A stretch of 64,000 nt of DNA from Ditylenchus dipsaci (Eukaryota; Nematoda; Chromadorea; Rhabditida; Anguinidae). Of the stretch, positions 46,390-57,639 are shown piece by piece. A model generated the notes under the pieces. The model saw only the letters and a list, made by a program, of their open reading frames with translations, was not told where the DNA came from and searched no databases. Where the stretch lies: contig SADC01001196.1 of NCBI GenBank assembly GCA_004194705.1, positions 62,001 through 126,000 on the forward strand, given 5' to 3'. Position numbers and translations under genes: made by a program. Numbering within the stretch: the stretch's first letter is position 1; each line of letters begins with the position of its first letter.

Positions 46390-46735
46390 GCTCCAAATCA
46401 ATTTTTCTGAACTAACTCGAGCATGCTGAAGATGGTTTAACAGTGGTAAAATCTTATTTTATCGGAAATTTTTCAGTTATCGTTAATTATTGATTTTGAT
46501 AAATTAAGAGTTCACAATAACTCACAATAAATTTATCCATAAAACGTGATTTTACCACTGTCAAACCATTTTCAGGGTGCTCGAATTAGTGCAGAAAAAA
46601 TGATTTGGACACCGAAAACGTAAAAAAAAATTTGATCCAAGTGGATGACCACTTGGATAACCACCGCCGAGGTTGCTGGTTCGAATCCACCTGGGTGCAT
46701 ACCTTTTTTATCATAATTTTGAGTGTTTAAGTGGT
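46390..46735. mobile_element. F4 palindrome with tRNA-like right end
   Basis: The arms gctgaagatggtttaacagt / ccactgtcaaaccattttca surround an aaattaagagttcaca centre. The right end reads gatccaagtggatgaccact then gaggttgctggttcgaatcc and gggtgcataccttttttat. ggttcgaatcc is a perfect box B, followed by a T-run terminator. The left end lacks the tRNA-like part. Confidence 0.7.
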
Positions 46736-46929
46736 GTAGAAGTTCATATACTCATTACCAAGTTACTGGTTAGAATTCTTCTGGGTGCAATCAGTCCAGA
46801 GTAGGAGACCCCGATCCAAATTTAACTATTTTTAGAACATGATTTTGGATTGAATCGTTTGGGTCTTTAGGCGTGTACCCCGAAATAAAACCGAACCGAA
46901 AAAGATGTAGCTGAACAAACAAGATCTTT

Positions 46930-47470
46930 ATTAAAACAATTACTTAGCCAAAAGATTCTTAGCAAAACGACCACTTAGCAAATTGGCGCTTAAATTGTGA
47001 ATTCTTAGCAAATCGCCGCCTAAATTTCGGGGTGCAGCCCATATTTACTGAGCACCCGCAAATAGGCATCAATTTAAAAACATTTTAGAGGAGGGATTGA
47101 ATCCTCCCAGGGATTGAATCGTCCGTGTTCGAGTTTAGATATCTAGGAGCTTTTTTATCTAAAAACGCAAATAATATGCAAGAAAAACGACGGGAATATG
47201 TTACAGATGAACAAATTCCATAATCAAAATTTTTAAAGTTTCCCGGATTTTTCGAGCCACCCTGTAGAAAGTGGGGATGCCGTGATGCGGCGCATGCTGG
47301 CGCAGATAGTGTGTGCAAAACTTCAAATTCTAACACCGGATTCGTTCTCAGCGTAGCCGATTTACTTATAAAAGGGCAATATTTTTTTTTGCCGCAGAAT
47401 TACCTTTTTGCCGCGAATTCTGCCGCATATAATTTTGCAGCAAAAAAGAGTAAAATTTGCGGAAAAAATA
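46930..47470. repeat. cttagcaaa and gccgcaaa word arrays
   Basis: 46940-47030 repeats cttagcaaatcgccgcctaa-type units, and 47385-47465 repeats ttgccgcgaattctgcc-type units. Between them at 47240-47275 the complement of acagggtggctcgaaaaatc resembles a Tc1/mariner end. Confidence 0.5.
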
Positions 47471-47492
47471 ATTGCCTCTTATAAAACTACTA

Positions 47493-47632
47493 CAGTCGAC
47501 TCCCTCTATAACGAACAATTTTTTTTGGTTCGGCTGGATTTGCCCCTAAATAAGGCCTCTATAACGAACTCCCTCCACAACCAACACCTAAGACCGGTCC
47601 CCAGGTTGTTCGTTATAGAGGGAGTCCGACTG
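47493..47632. mobile_element. F1 MITE, word ctctataacgaac
   Basis: 140 bp; begins cagtcgactccctctataac and ends with the inverse, with TA on each side (47491-47492 and 47633-47634). The word occurs twice plus its terminal inverse, separated by aagaccggtccccagg. Confidence 0.88.
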
Positions 47633-47999
47633 TATTGAGTTAAAAAATAGCAGCCAAATTTCAAATTCCTCGCAAGACAAAACCAATTCATAATATGGGA
47701 TTTTTAGATTCTAACAACCTCACTAAACATCGACACAGCTCTATGGAGACTCGTCATTTTTGTAAAAATCTAAGGTACACACAAAAAAATTCTCCGCCGA
47801 ACACCCTCGGAAAATCCAAAAACTATTTACAATTTTTTTTGACCAGAACTGACAACTGAAATCGAAAATTCTGGCAAGTGTAATCGCGATCCTTCGCTCT
47901 GTTTCATATCAAAAGGCTCATATCAACACCAACTTCAAAAATTAAGATATTCAAATATTGGGCTGAAAAATCATCATTTCGAAGCGTTTCGAGGTATAG

Positions 48000-48142
48000 T
48001 ACCGTATTTCCTGTAATTTAGCCCCGGGGGCTAAATTTTTTGGATGCCCAAAAATCTTGAAATTGTAAATCAAAAATGGCCCTAACTCTGAAGTTCTAGT
48101 CAAAAAAAGAGGGAGGGAGGCTAAATTAGAGGAAATACGGTA
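48000..48142. mobile_element. F2 MITE, word atttagcccc
   Basis: Starts taccgtatttcctgtaattt and ends with the inverse. The word tttagccccc is present in both arms. At 143 bp it is one of the shortest family members. Confidence 0.85.
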
Positions 48143-48299
48143 GTTGTACAGACGATAATGAAAAAGTAAACCACCTTAATTAGACGTCTGTAAAGCATCT
48201 GGCACCTACAGTGCAAGGAAATGTTCTGTGGCCAAAAAAAATATTATCCTAGAAAACATGCCTTGGTCGCCCCTGTTTTGTCAGCTCTAAACAGTCGAC

Positions 48300-48745
48300 A
48301 CCAGTAATGTATAAATCTCCGGCTCTCGCTCTGGCTCTGACTCCGAGCAGGAGCCAGAGCTGGAGCAAATTTTTCAAAATTAAGAGTTCAGAGCAAGAGC
48401 CCGGAGCGAGAGCCGGAGCTAATTTTTTCAAATTAAAATCTCAGGGCTAAATCCGGAGCAAATTTTATCAGATAAAGAGCTCGGAGCCATATTTAGAGAA
48501 AGTTAGAATTATATATTCATATTTTATATGCGTATAACGAGTATATAAGCAAAATTTTATGGTTCTAGGGCGGAGCAAATTTTTCAAAATTGAGAGCTCG
48601 GAGCAAGAGCCAGAGCAAATTTTTGAGATTCAAGAGCCCGGAGCAAGAGCCGGAGCTAATTTTTTAAACTCAAGAGCCCGGAGCGAGAGCCGGAGCTCAT
48701 TTTTTCAAATTGCGCTTTCGGAGCCAAAGCCCAAGGCAAAAAGTC
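48300..48745. repeat. gagccggagcaaatttt word array
   Basis: About twelve degenerate units of agagcccggagcgagagcc joined to aattttttcaaatt spacers. ORFs rich in Glu/Ala/Arg across this stretch are artefacts. Confidence 0.7.
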
Positions 48746-48865
48746 GATCTTCAATCAAAAAAATTTTTTTCGTAAATGCTTTTCCCACACCTTGAAACGT
48801 ATTTTCTACACGTTAAATGCTTCAAAACATTGGAAGAACATCATTTGGCTAGACTTTACTTGACC

Positions 48866-50192
48866 CCCCCCACGGCTGACCACTTTCTGTCAGGAATTTT
48901 TAAAAATCGATTGCGTATTCGTGTTTCTCGACTCCGATTTATCCGGGAAACAGTCAACAGATTCTGTGAAAGTGAAAAAACAATTTTTTTCGAACCACAG
49001 GGGGGTGTCATGGTTTTCAGTCAAAATTTGAAAATTTTGAATTGGCGCTTTTGAATTTTTAATGTAATAAGGGCTGTATTGGGAGGGAAGGGAATAAGAA
49101 GGGGCCACTAATCACACAGAGCCCACTAATAAGAAGATGTTGAACAGAACATAGTTTTGTTGACTGGGGCCTACCGCATAAAGAAACTCTGGTATGCATA
49201 CATTTTTATGCATCCAGAGTCACTTTCGAGTGATTTGCGTCTAAGGTATGTGGGTGTGCGCATCTCAACCCCAAGCAAGCAAGCGCCCTGCGCCCCCAAA
49301 GAGGGAGCAGGGGGCTTGGGAGATAGAGATGCGTGCACTCACTTACCTTAGACATGATTCCGAGAAGTACTATAGATCATAAAATGCGTATAGAGTGTCT
49401 TTTTGCCACGGCCCAGTTGAAAAACATGGTAAGACACTCGAAGAATATAGATATTCAAATTTAAAATGTTCTGCAATAAAAGTGGCCCCCTTTTATTCCC
49501 TTCCCCTCCCAATACAGCCCTTATTCCCTTTTAAATTCAAAAGCCGCCAATTTGAATTTCAAACTTTGACTAAATTTTGACTAAAAGATCATGACACCCC
49601 CTGTGGTTCGAAGATTTTTTTTCGGATAAAACGGAAATATGCCACGTTCTGGAGAAAAAGTGCCACATTTTAGTGAAAAAGTGCTACGTTTTTTTTTAAT
49701 TTGCCTAGTTTTGCACAGATATGCCTGATTTTATTGGTCGCTTTGTTTCCAAGGACATATCAATAGCAAGCTAATGGTAATCTTCAAAATTTCAGGTGTA
49801 AATCATTGATTTATCTAAGAAACCTTATTGTCAGAAAACGTGGCAGTTTTTCACTAAAACGTGGCACTTTTTCTCTAAAACGTGGCACAGTTTCACAAAA
49901 ACGTGGCACTTTTTCACAAAGCGTGGCAGTTTTTCACAAAGCGTGGCACTTTTTCACTTAAACGTGGCACTTTTTCGCCTTCTTGACTAGAATCGAAAAA
50001 ACGTGGCACTTTTTCACAAAACGTGACACTTTTTTGCCAGAACGTGGCACTTTCACGTATCGTCCATTTTTTTCTCTCACAGAATCTACTGACTGTTTCC
50101 CTTATAAATCGGGGTCGAGAAACACGAATATGCAATCGGGTTTTAAAAATTCTTGACAAAAAGTAGTCAGCCATGAGAGGAGGTGTCAAAAA
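48866..50192. mobile_element. Foldback containing F3 and a gtggcacttttt minisatellite
   Basis: Left arm pieces (gctgaccactttctgtcagg, ttatccgggaaacagtcaac, caggggggtgtcatg, aagggctgtattgggaggga) reappear inverted on the right at about 50170, 50090, 49595 and 49500. An F3 hairpin (49140-49420) is central. The right side carries about 16 units of aacgtggcactttttcacaa (49635-50060) that the left lacks, so the array was gained or lost on one side only. Confidence 0.75.
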
Positions 50193-50240
50193 AGTGCTAC
50201 CCATCATTTTGGGTGGACTACTGATAATGCACTTTAGCTC

Positions 50241-50729
50241 TGAAATGTTTTGCCAAATATGATTCGTCAGTCTAGTCGGAAATATCGCAAGGATTCTGAT
50301 TTTGCTGATCGTTTTTGTAAATGGCAATAGTTTTGCCATTTTCATCCGCAACGCTCCATATAAAATACCCCTTTTTAAGATTTAGGGGTATCTTCTAGGG
50401 TATCTTATATGGAGCGTTGTGGATGAAAATGGCAAAACTATATAATTTTTCAAAACTGATCGGCAAAATCGGAAGTTTTACGATATTTCCGGGTCGTAGC
50501 CTTTAGGCCCCTTTTTTCCATTTGTGGGAAAAAAGGGCCAAACGACTTACGTAAGTCGTTTGGCCCTTTTTTTCCACAAATGGAAAAAAGGGGCCTAACG
50601 CCCCTACGCCATATTTCCGACTAGACTGACGAATCACATTTGGCAAAACATTTCAAAAATCAGGTTAAAAAATGTTGGACCCTACCTAGGAACGATCTTT
50701 CGGGTTTATCTTATATAGAGCGTCAACTG
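50241..50729. mobile_element. F1-type palindrome with nested 120-bp hAT-like insert
   Basis: The right end is gcgctctatataagataaac read inward from a TA-flanked cagttgac. The arms share tttgccaaatatgattcgtc and gatcgtttttgtaaatggca-type text. The left terminus is not clear. The core gcaacgctccatataaaata recurs at 51700-51830 inside an F2 element. Confidence 0.65.
50491..50610. mobile_element. 120-bp hAT-like palindrome with 8-bp duplication
   Basis: Centre acttacgtaagt with arms taggccccttttttccattt / the inverse. The octamer atatttcc flanks both sides (50483-50490 and 50611-50618). The outer tips (gggtcgtag and the complement of ctacgcc) are less conserved than the inner stem. Confidence 0.65.
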
Positions 50730-50749
50730 TATCAGTTTTATCAGTTTTG

Positions 50750-51088
50750 AAATGTGTTCTCGAAATGCCCACTCACTTGCAAATGAGTGATTTTCTGCGC
50801 GCAAATACAGTTGAATGCATTTCAAACGCAAATATTTCTGGGTCAGAGAGACATCATAAAGATTCAAATAGTTTGGTTTGACAAGTTTCATTGCGCTAAC
50901 GTAGTTTTCTCGAAATAACTCCAATCTCAAATCATTAATGTTTTCCACTACCAATTCTGGATAGCACACAAAATACTTCAAAATTATCTGGTTTATCACT
51001 CCATTCAAAGTTTTTAGCTTGAGCAATTCAGTTCTGGATAGATAAGCTAACATCTCATAGATTATTGCTCCGTTGACGCTGACTTTAT
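50750..51088 (-). CDS. F-box exon, gene incomplete
   Basis: After an acceptor attttacag the exon encodes VNGAIIYEMLAYLSRTELLK then LKTLNGVINQIILKYFVCYP and ELVVENINDLRLELF. The L-R-x-x-L-x-K-L pattern fits a nematode F-box followed by its associated region. It runs to about 50750, immediately before the right tip of an F1 element (50729), so the 3' part is either spliced onward or cut off by that insertion. The start codon exon was not found; an F2 MITE begins just upstream at 51131. Confidence 0.55.
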
Positions 51089-51130
51089 CTGTAAAATAAT
51101 ACAAATGTTGACAGAAAAAACACACGATTC

Positions 51131-51400
51131 ACCGTATATCCTCTATAAATCCCCCATTCTCTAATAAACCCCCACTCTTTAATAATCCCCCACCTACCGA
51201 CCTCATATCTCAGCCTAGAGCGAACATTTCACAAATCTGTTTTTTGCGTTATCTTAATTAGCATGAGCTCTCCTGATTTCGCTTTTCAGTTTTTGGTCGG
51301 CTGCCCAAAAATCTCAAAATCAACCTCAAATTTTTCCGATTTTTTAGGGGTTGAAAAATAATCCCCATGGCCCATGGGGACTAATAGAGAATATACGGTA
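51131..51400. mobile_element. F2 MITE, word taatcccccac
   Basis: Starts accgtatatcctctataaat and ends with the inverse. The words aaatcccccattct, aaacccccact and taatcccccac are on the left, and aataatcccc on the right. The interior is related to 34801-35056. Confidence 0.8.
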
Positions 51401-51540
51401 GATATGAAATTTTAGAAAACATTTAATTTAAAACATTAATTTAAGAAAAACATGTTTGACAATGTCTTAATATACGCTGTCTAACCCTTGCCTAAGCTTA
51501 AAATCTAAAATACACACCAGGGGGGCAAGTCAAATGGTGG

Positions 51541-51911
51541 TACCGTATTTCTTCTAATAGGAGCACCCGCTCTAATAAGCGCACCCCCTTAACTTTGAGG
51601 GTCTGGATCTCGGTGTAGAGTCAATATTTTGCAAAGCTGTTTATTGCGTTTTCTTAACTCCCACAAGCTCTAACGATTCCACTTTTTAGATTAATATTGA
51701 TTCTAATTTTGCCGATCGTTTTTGTAAATGGCAATAGTTTTGCCATTTTTATCCGCAACGCTCCATATAAGATACCCCTTTTTAAGATTTGGTGGTATCT
51801 TCTAGGATATCTTATGTCACCCGAAAATCTCGAGATCGAATTCCAAATTTTCCAATTTTCGGAAGATTGAAAAGTAAGCGCACCGGTGCGCCTATTAGAG
51901 GAAATGCGGTA
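51541..51911. mobile_element. Chimeric F2 MITE, word aataagcgcacc, carrying an F1 core
   Basis: Ends are taccgtatttcttctaatag and the inverse. The left interior matches the 34801 element up to gattccactttttaga and the right resumes with acccgaaaatctcgagatcg. Between them about 120 bp (51700-51825) match the core of the F1 element at 50285-50400. Confidence 0.75.
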
Positions 51912-52049
51912 ATAAGCCAAATGGCATTTTTATTTACTTATACATGTGCTTATCATAGTTTTTTCATGCGTTGGGCCCTACGAAGTAAAACACATTCAAA
52001 ACTGATTACTTTTTCCCATATTTGACCGTTGGGTAAACGGGATAAGTAC

Positions 52050-52577
52050 CGAAAACGGAATTTTTCGATCCTCAGTTAATTTAATTTTTTAACCTCTTAA
52101 TTTTTTTACGCCAAACAAAATTATCGCAAATCCGGTCAATATCAGGTCAAAATTTTGAAATAATTTTTTTTCGTAAAAATTTGCTTTGATCTCAACCTTG
52201 GTCCAAACCAGGGGCATTCTGGCAGTTTTGTAACTGCTTCAGAAGTTACGTCGAAAAATTTGCAGGCATAGTCATATATAACTTTATGCTCAAAATGTAG
52301 CCATGCTTACTGGCATCATTTCAAGTATAAAGTTGTATAATATCATGTCCACTAAAGCACCGATAAAATGCAACTTCGGAAGCAGTTACAAAACTGCCAG
52401 AATGCCGCTGGTTCGGACCAAGGTTAAGATCAAGGCAAATTTTCACGAAAAATAAATTATTTCGAAATTTTGATCTGATGTGTTTTTGTCGGATGGAGTT
52501 GGGGTGATTTCGTTTGACGAAAAAAATTAAAAAAGTTAAAAAAAATTAAATTAAATGAGGATCGAAAAATTCCATTT
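52050..52577. repeat. Long palindrome
   Basis: Arms include gatcctcagttaatttaatt / the inverse, aatttgctttgatctcaacc / the inverse and ctggcagttttgtaactgct / the inverse. Centre near 52310. Confidence 0.85.
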
Positions 52578-52689
52578 TCTAGTCAAAATACCCCCTCCCC
52601 CCCCCCATTTTTCCGCCCTCCTTAAAGCTACGTTCACATAATGTGTCGAACTGAGTGTGAGATTTGGGGTGTTTTTAACGTTAGAAGAG

Positions 52690-52950
52690 AAAAAAATACC
52701 CAAAAAACATGCCTTGGTTCTCCCTGTTGCTTTTTGCAAAAAAATTCGAAAAAGTGCTTGGCCCCCTAGTTGTTTTTTTAGCAAAAAAAATTTTTATCTC
52801 AAACTTTTGTTATTTTTTTAGGCTTTAGACTCAGGCAAGGGTAGGCCAGCGTGTGTTTAAACAAACTCAAACATGCTTTTTGAAGCTTTAGAAGGTGCGA
52901 AAAATATGTTTGAGTTCTTCCTAACATACGCTGGTCTACCCTTGCTCACT
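52690..52950. repeat. F5 palindrome copy
   Basis: Contains gccttggttctccctgttgc, agggtaggccagcgtgtg and the inverse acatacgctggtctaccctt. Confidence 0.7.
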
Positions 52951-53084
52951 CATAAATCAGCTTGGAGGACCAATTCGATAAAAAAATTTTAATAATCATT
53001 TTTTTGGCTTAAATATAGTTAAAACTTTTTGCGAACAGTTGTGAAAAAAATTTTAAGTCAAAATTTTGCGGGAATTTAAATTTT

Positions 53085-53515
53085 ATAGACATATAATGAC
53101 TTGGATTGCTCAGAATCCCACCCCAAGTGGCCAGAAGCCACTGAAAATTGGTTTTTTTGGGGTTTACTGAAGGGGGGTAAACTTTTTGCGATAATTCGAT
53201 TGAGCGGATCAGAATTCCAGTCCGATGAACTTTTTAACTCAAAAAATTTTAAACCACCCTAAACCATCCTAATCTTCTCCAAACTAGCATCTAACTAGCC
53301 TAAATCAGTGTTTAGAGTGGTCTTAGGTGGTTGAGAACGGTTCAGAATGGAATTCTGAGCGATTAAGCCCATCTGACTGAAAATCTTATCCGCTCAATCG
53401 AATTATCGCAAAAAGTTAACCCCCCTTCAGTAAACCCCAAAAAACCAATTTTCAGTGGCTTCTGGACACTTGGGGGTGGGATTCTGAGCAATCCAAGTCA
53501 TTATATGTCTATAAA
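53085..53515. repeat. Long palindrome
   Basis: Arms share tagacatataatgacttgga, cagtggcttctgg and tttactgaaggggggt, with their inverses. Centre near 53300 with accaccctaaaccatcc-like words. Confidence 0.88.
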
Positions 53516-53539
53516 TATATAATAAAATTTTATTTGAGC

Positions 53540-53750
53540 GCATAAATAATCCTTTTCGTGGCATAAATAATCTTTTTCGTGGTACATTCATCTTTTTCGT
53601 GGCATGTCGTTTTTCGTGGCAGAAATGATCTTTTTCGTGGCAAATTTCAGCTTTTCGTGAGCCAAATCATATTATGCCAATACACAAACGCTTTCGCACT
53701 GCGCCACCGAGGCCACTTTTTCAAACCGAAGTAGCTTTTCCGTCTCCTTT
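53540..53750 (-). repeat. tttttcgtggcataaataat array joined to tRNA-like SINE 5' part
   Basis: 53540-53660 has five to six units with core CGTGGCA. Adjacent 53690-53750 on the minus strand reads gaaaaagtggcctcggtggc then gcagtgcgaaagcg, matching the box A flank of the SINE at 2690. Box B is missing because the array begins there. Confidence 0.6.
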
Positions 53751-54127
53751 AAAGCTATTGGAGCTGAGTTACAAGCCAAACCCCAGATACTGAACAAAGG
53801 GGAATGGCTAAATTGCAGTAAACACACAGCACTTAATTGCACTACATCCCCAGTATTTTTGTAGACTTTTGTTTTGTCCGGTATCACAGTAAATTGGAAG
53901 ACAGCCAAAGCAGATCCGGAAATGACGAACAAACTTATGCTAGGTATCATGACGTGGACAAGGCTATTGCAGATGGGTATGTCTCTGTTCGTAGAAAGTG
54001 AATTAGTATTCTGTAATGACTGTTTATTGTGTGTCGCTATATTGTTTTGTCTATCCCCTAGCTATAAATTTAGTATAGATAGTAAATACGAGTGCTGGGG
54101 TTTAGTGCAAGTGCTCCAGGGGAATAA

Positions 54128-54170
54128 ATAAAGTGTGCAGCCGGAGGGATTCGAACCGACGACATTTAAA
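54128..54170 (-). repeat. tRNA-like 3' fragment (box B)
   Basis: The minus strand reads cgtcggttcgaatccctccg then gctgcacac. Box B is good, but the T-stem does not pair well and no matching 5' acceptor strand or box A was found. Not called as a tRNA gene. Confidence 0.35.
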
Positions 54171-54369
54171 TGTGTTTTAATTTGAATTTTAACCATTTGC
54201 ATGCAAGACTAGATATACGAAAACCCCTGAATCCCCCCTCTTCGTTGAAAATATAATATTGACTAGACAGTATTTCGGTAGTAGCAATGTAAAAGATTGT
54301 GTAAATAACCACACGACCATGCAAGTATAACTTCCCAAGCATTAAATTAGTGGGCATTAAGGTTACTGA

Positions 54370-55440
54370 AGGGCTATGTTGATATTAAATAAGATTACCC
54401 TGCAGAGATACTGCAGTTGAAAACTCCTTAGCCAGTTTCATTAAACAGAAAATATCTAAAAATACGTTCCTTTTGTCGAGACGGTGAAAACTTTTTATTA
54501 TTATTCGACAATTATAGTTATTCAATGCTTTCTAATTTTTATTTGCTTATCTAAAGATAACGAAGAGCAAAGCCTTTTCCACCTTCAAATTTTGTTTTTC
54601 TTTAATTTAAAGCTTCAATTTTAGGGGGGTAACTATGGTTGGGTTATTGCCCGAGCAAAACCTTTTTAAGAAACTTCACGGGCAAAGTCTTTTTGCGGGC
54701 AAAATTTATTTATGTATCCCCCACCCCTAAAGTTTGTCCTCCTTTAAAGTTGTCTAATTTTATAACTGATTTTGCTCAAGCTTTTTTAAATGACTTGTAA
54801 TGTGATAGACAGCTAGATTACATGAATTTTTCAGAAATTCGATGAACTTTTATTTTGACCTTGTAAATAGGAAAAAGTTTTATGCCATTTGGCTGATATC
54901 ACGTCAGGAATCGTTTAGAAAGTTAGACAAAACCAGCTTAAAATCCAGTTTTGAGTATTTCAAGAGAAGGACGAATTCGGAGAACCCTTCGCAAAAAAAC
55001 ACTTTTCATTTTTTTCAAATTCATGCCTTTTTGATTTTTGTCCTTTTTTTAGATTTTTTCGGCAATTTTTAAAACGGAGCCTTAGGCCCGGATTTAAAAT
55101 TGTTTCCTCTCTCACTTTGGTTATTTTCCATTATCGGGCCACCCTTTGAAAAAAAATCCACTATTATCCGGAGAGCAAAGGCGTAGCCGGAAATTCATGA
55201 CGGGGAGAGGCACCAGACCATTTTTCAGCCGTTTTACCTGCACCGTTTTGAAAAAAATCTGACAAGGGAGGGGCGGGATACGTTTCAAAAACCCTGCAAA
55301 ATAATAGTGTAAAAAAAATTCAGAAGGGTGGTCTCGATACTGGAAAAGAACCCTGTTTCCTCAATTACAGAAAATTTTAAACTGAAAAAGACGCAAATCT
55401 GAAAAAAAATATTTCGCTTATTGACCCTATACAACACTTT
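54370..55440. other. Intergenic, no gene recognised
   Basis: AT-rich; an ORF at 54842-55072 has no recognisable features. Confidence 0.4.
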
Positions 55441-55472
55441 GTATTTTCTCAATTTTCATAGACGGCACAATA

Positions 55473-55664
55473 ATGAATTCCATGATGAAAACTGTTATAC
55501 ACATTCTATTTGTATCGCTACCATCATCTGTGCATTGTGCTCCCGTAACGACGACCCAAAAATATGCCACGGCCAACAGAGTTTCCAGAGCTCTTGTTAC
55601 AAGTAGAAAAGTCTACGGAAAAACATGGAGAGCATCAAGCAAAGAGAGCTTCTCCACTTGCTAG
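55473..55664 (+). CDS. Possible small secreted peptide
   Basis: A 63-codon ORF starts MNSMMKTVIHILFVSLPSSV, a plausible signal peptide with cleavage near HC-AP, and continues as a basic Ser/Thr-rich tail (SRKVYGKTWRASSKESFSTC). No homologue is recognised. An overlapping frame has its own protein-like run, so the coding frame is uncertain. Confidence 0.25.
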   Translation: MNSMMKTVIHILFVSLPSSVHCAPVTTTQKYATANRVSRALVTSRKVYGKTWRASSKESFSTC

Positions 55665-56204
55665 TATCCCTGCTGCTTTAGGACTGGGAAGCACACTGTT
55701 AGTAGTTTAGTTGCAAAAAACAACAATAATCTTCATGATAAATTTATAGGAAAAATTTGAATGCCTTTATTGTGACGCACAAATTGGCTTTTGCTACCAT
55801 GGATTTCACTGCTCTTTTAGCCATAATTGAAGCGAACTTTGCGGTTGAGGAATCACAGTCTTCGCAGATGGCTGATCCAGACTATCCAGACTACGCTGAA
55901 AAGGCACTCCCTGAATTTCAATCGCAAAATCCAAAACTTCACCACTGTAATTTTCAATAATGCTCAAGCAGAAGAAATCTGAGAAAAGCCAATTTTAGTT
56001 TAGAAATGGTGAGCATCTAATATAACGTATTCCGGAGAACTTTCACCTCAAAATTGTCGATTATTAATTAAGAGTTTCAACTTCGGTTAAAAAGTGTCGC
56101 AAGTTTTTTTTTGTTAATTTTAAAATTGCTCCAAAAAAAGTTTTGTTGGCTTATGTGTTGCGATATTTTTTTTGTTTAATCCTCCTTAAAGGGGCATGCC
56201 CGTG

Positions 56205-56425
56205 CGTTAAGGCGCGAACCAGCAGTTTTTTTCGAATCTTTTCGAATCGTCCCATTTTTCACTAGTTCTGCGTCAAATCTGATATAGATGACCTTATACT
56301 GCTTTTAAAAACTAGACAGAAAACTTAAAAAATCTAGACGAGAACGAATGTAAAAATTTATCGAGAAAGAAATGAACTGCTGGTTCGCGCCTTTATCCCC
56401 ATCGGGCACGATCATGCCCCTTTAA
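56205..56425 (-). repeat. Dispersed repeat, inverse copy of 5890-6105
   Basis: Carries aaggcgcgaaccagcagttt, cccatttttcactagttctg and ggcacgatcatgcccc. Both ends repeat the gcgaaccagcag text in inverted orientation. Confidence 0.65.
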
Positions 56426-56799
56426 GCGGCCGTTCTACTTGATTTGTATTTTCCAGATTACAATTTTTACCAAATTTACCGAATTTGTATTTTGACGTCT
56501 TGATTTTTAACTCAAAAATTCTATTTCTATAATTTTCTCGCGCCAACTGCAGGCTATATGTGTGTCTTGGTAAGTCAAAAACGAGAGTCACGTCCACGTC
56601 TACCTGGAATGCTGTCGAAATAAATATAACCAAGAATTTTTAAGAAAATGCGATTTAGAATTTTTTACTCAGCTCTTATAAAAAAGATGGTGGAATATCT
56701 TCAAACCAGACATTTAAATTGCTTCCCCAAGTTTAGTAAGTCAATTTTTTTTTGAAAATCAAAAAACCATCTTTATGCTTAGGTATCAGTGATATAAAT

Positions 56800-57600
56800 C
56801 TTGGAAAATTCGCGCCGCCACCGGCTTCCGAAAATTTCCGCACCGGCCCCCAAATTTTTCGCACCGGCACGCGTCGGTGCCACACCGGTGCTGGTGGTGC
56901 ACCGATGCTGCACCATTGCAGTACCGCACCTTATTTTTTTATCATTCTCACAAAACAGCAAACCTTTAGTGCATTTTTATTCGTTAACAATATGCAGCAC
57001 GGAACAAACACAAATGTGATCAAAAAATGTATCGTTAGTAGAAGTCTAGCAAAAGTTCTATTTGTGGCTGCTCGTTGCAAGAGTTAACCGAGAGAACAGC
57101 CTTTAAAACACTGGCTGAGCTGACGGTAATGGCTAGGATATTTGGTGCCAGTGTCTCCAGGATTAGGTACGGCTCTGCACTGCCGCCGTGCTAAAACTCC
57201 ATCCCCTAGAGGGCTTGTTCACTGACTACTGCCAAGAAGGCTTTGATATACTAAAATTCGAAGACATAAGCTGCAAGCAAGCGATCAAAAAAGCGAAGAG
57301 ATTACTTAGCGGTTGCTGAAACGGCAAAATAATTTGAAAGAAAAATTGGTGCCTTTATTTGGATAATAAAAAATCACCTATAAATTTTATGTTGCCGGTA
57401 TGGACCGAAAAATACCTGCACCCGCACGGGCAATAACCCCCATGAATTTTCGCACCGGCATCCGCACCAACACCGACCCTCGCAAAATCCCGCACCGGTG
57501 CCGTTACGGAGTTGCGTAAAAAGCGCCGTTTCAAAAGCGACGCGACAAAAAAGCGCCGTTCTAAAAGCATCGCGAAAAAGCACCGCGAAAAAGGCTCTAG
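56800..57600. repeat. cgcaccggc word arrays around unknown sequence
   Basis: cgcaccggc words occur at 56806-56935 and 57405-57505, and gcgacaaaaaagcgccgttt words at 57515-57590. The 470 bp between is not recognisably coding. Probably another word-armed element. Confidence 0.5.
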
Positions 57601-57639
57601 GTAATTGTTTGGGCTTTTGCATTTGGGCACTGGCAAGGT

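Noticed and set aside
46660..46710. Functional tRNA at the end of the F4 palindrome
   Set aside because: Only the 3' half with box B is recognisable; no cloverleaf can be drawn.
49635..50060. Regularly spaced repeats resembling a CRISPR array
   Set aside because: Units are degenerate and directly adjacent without unique spacers, and the genes are spliced eukaryotic genes.
54128..54170. tRNA gene on the minus strand
   Set aside because: Box B is present, but the T-stem mispairs and there is no matching acceptor or box A.
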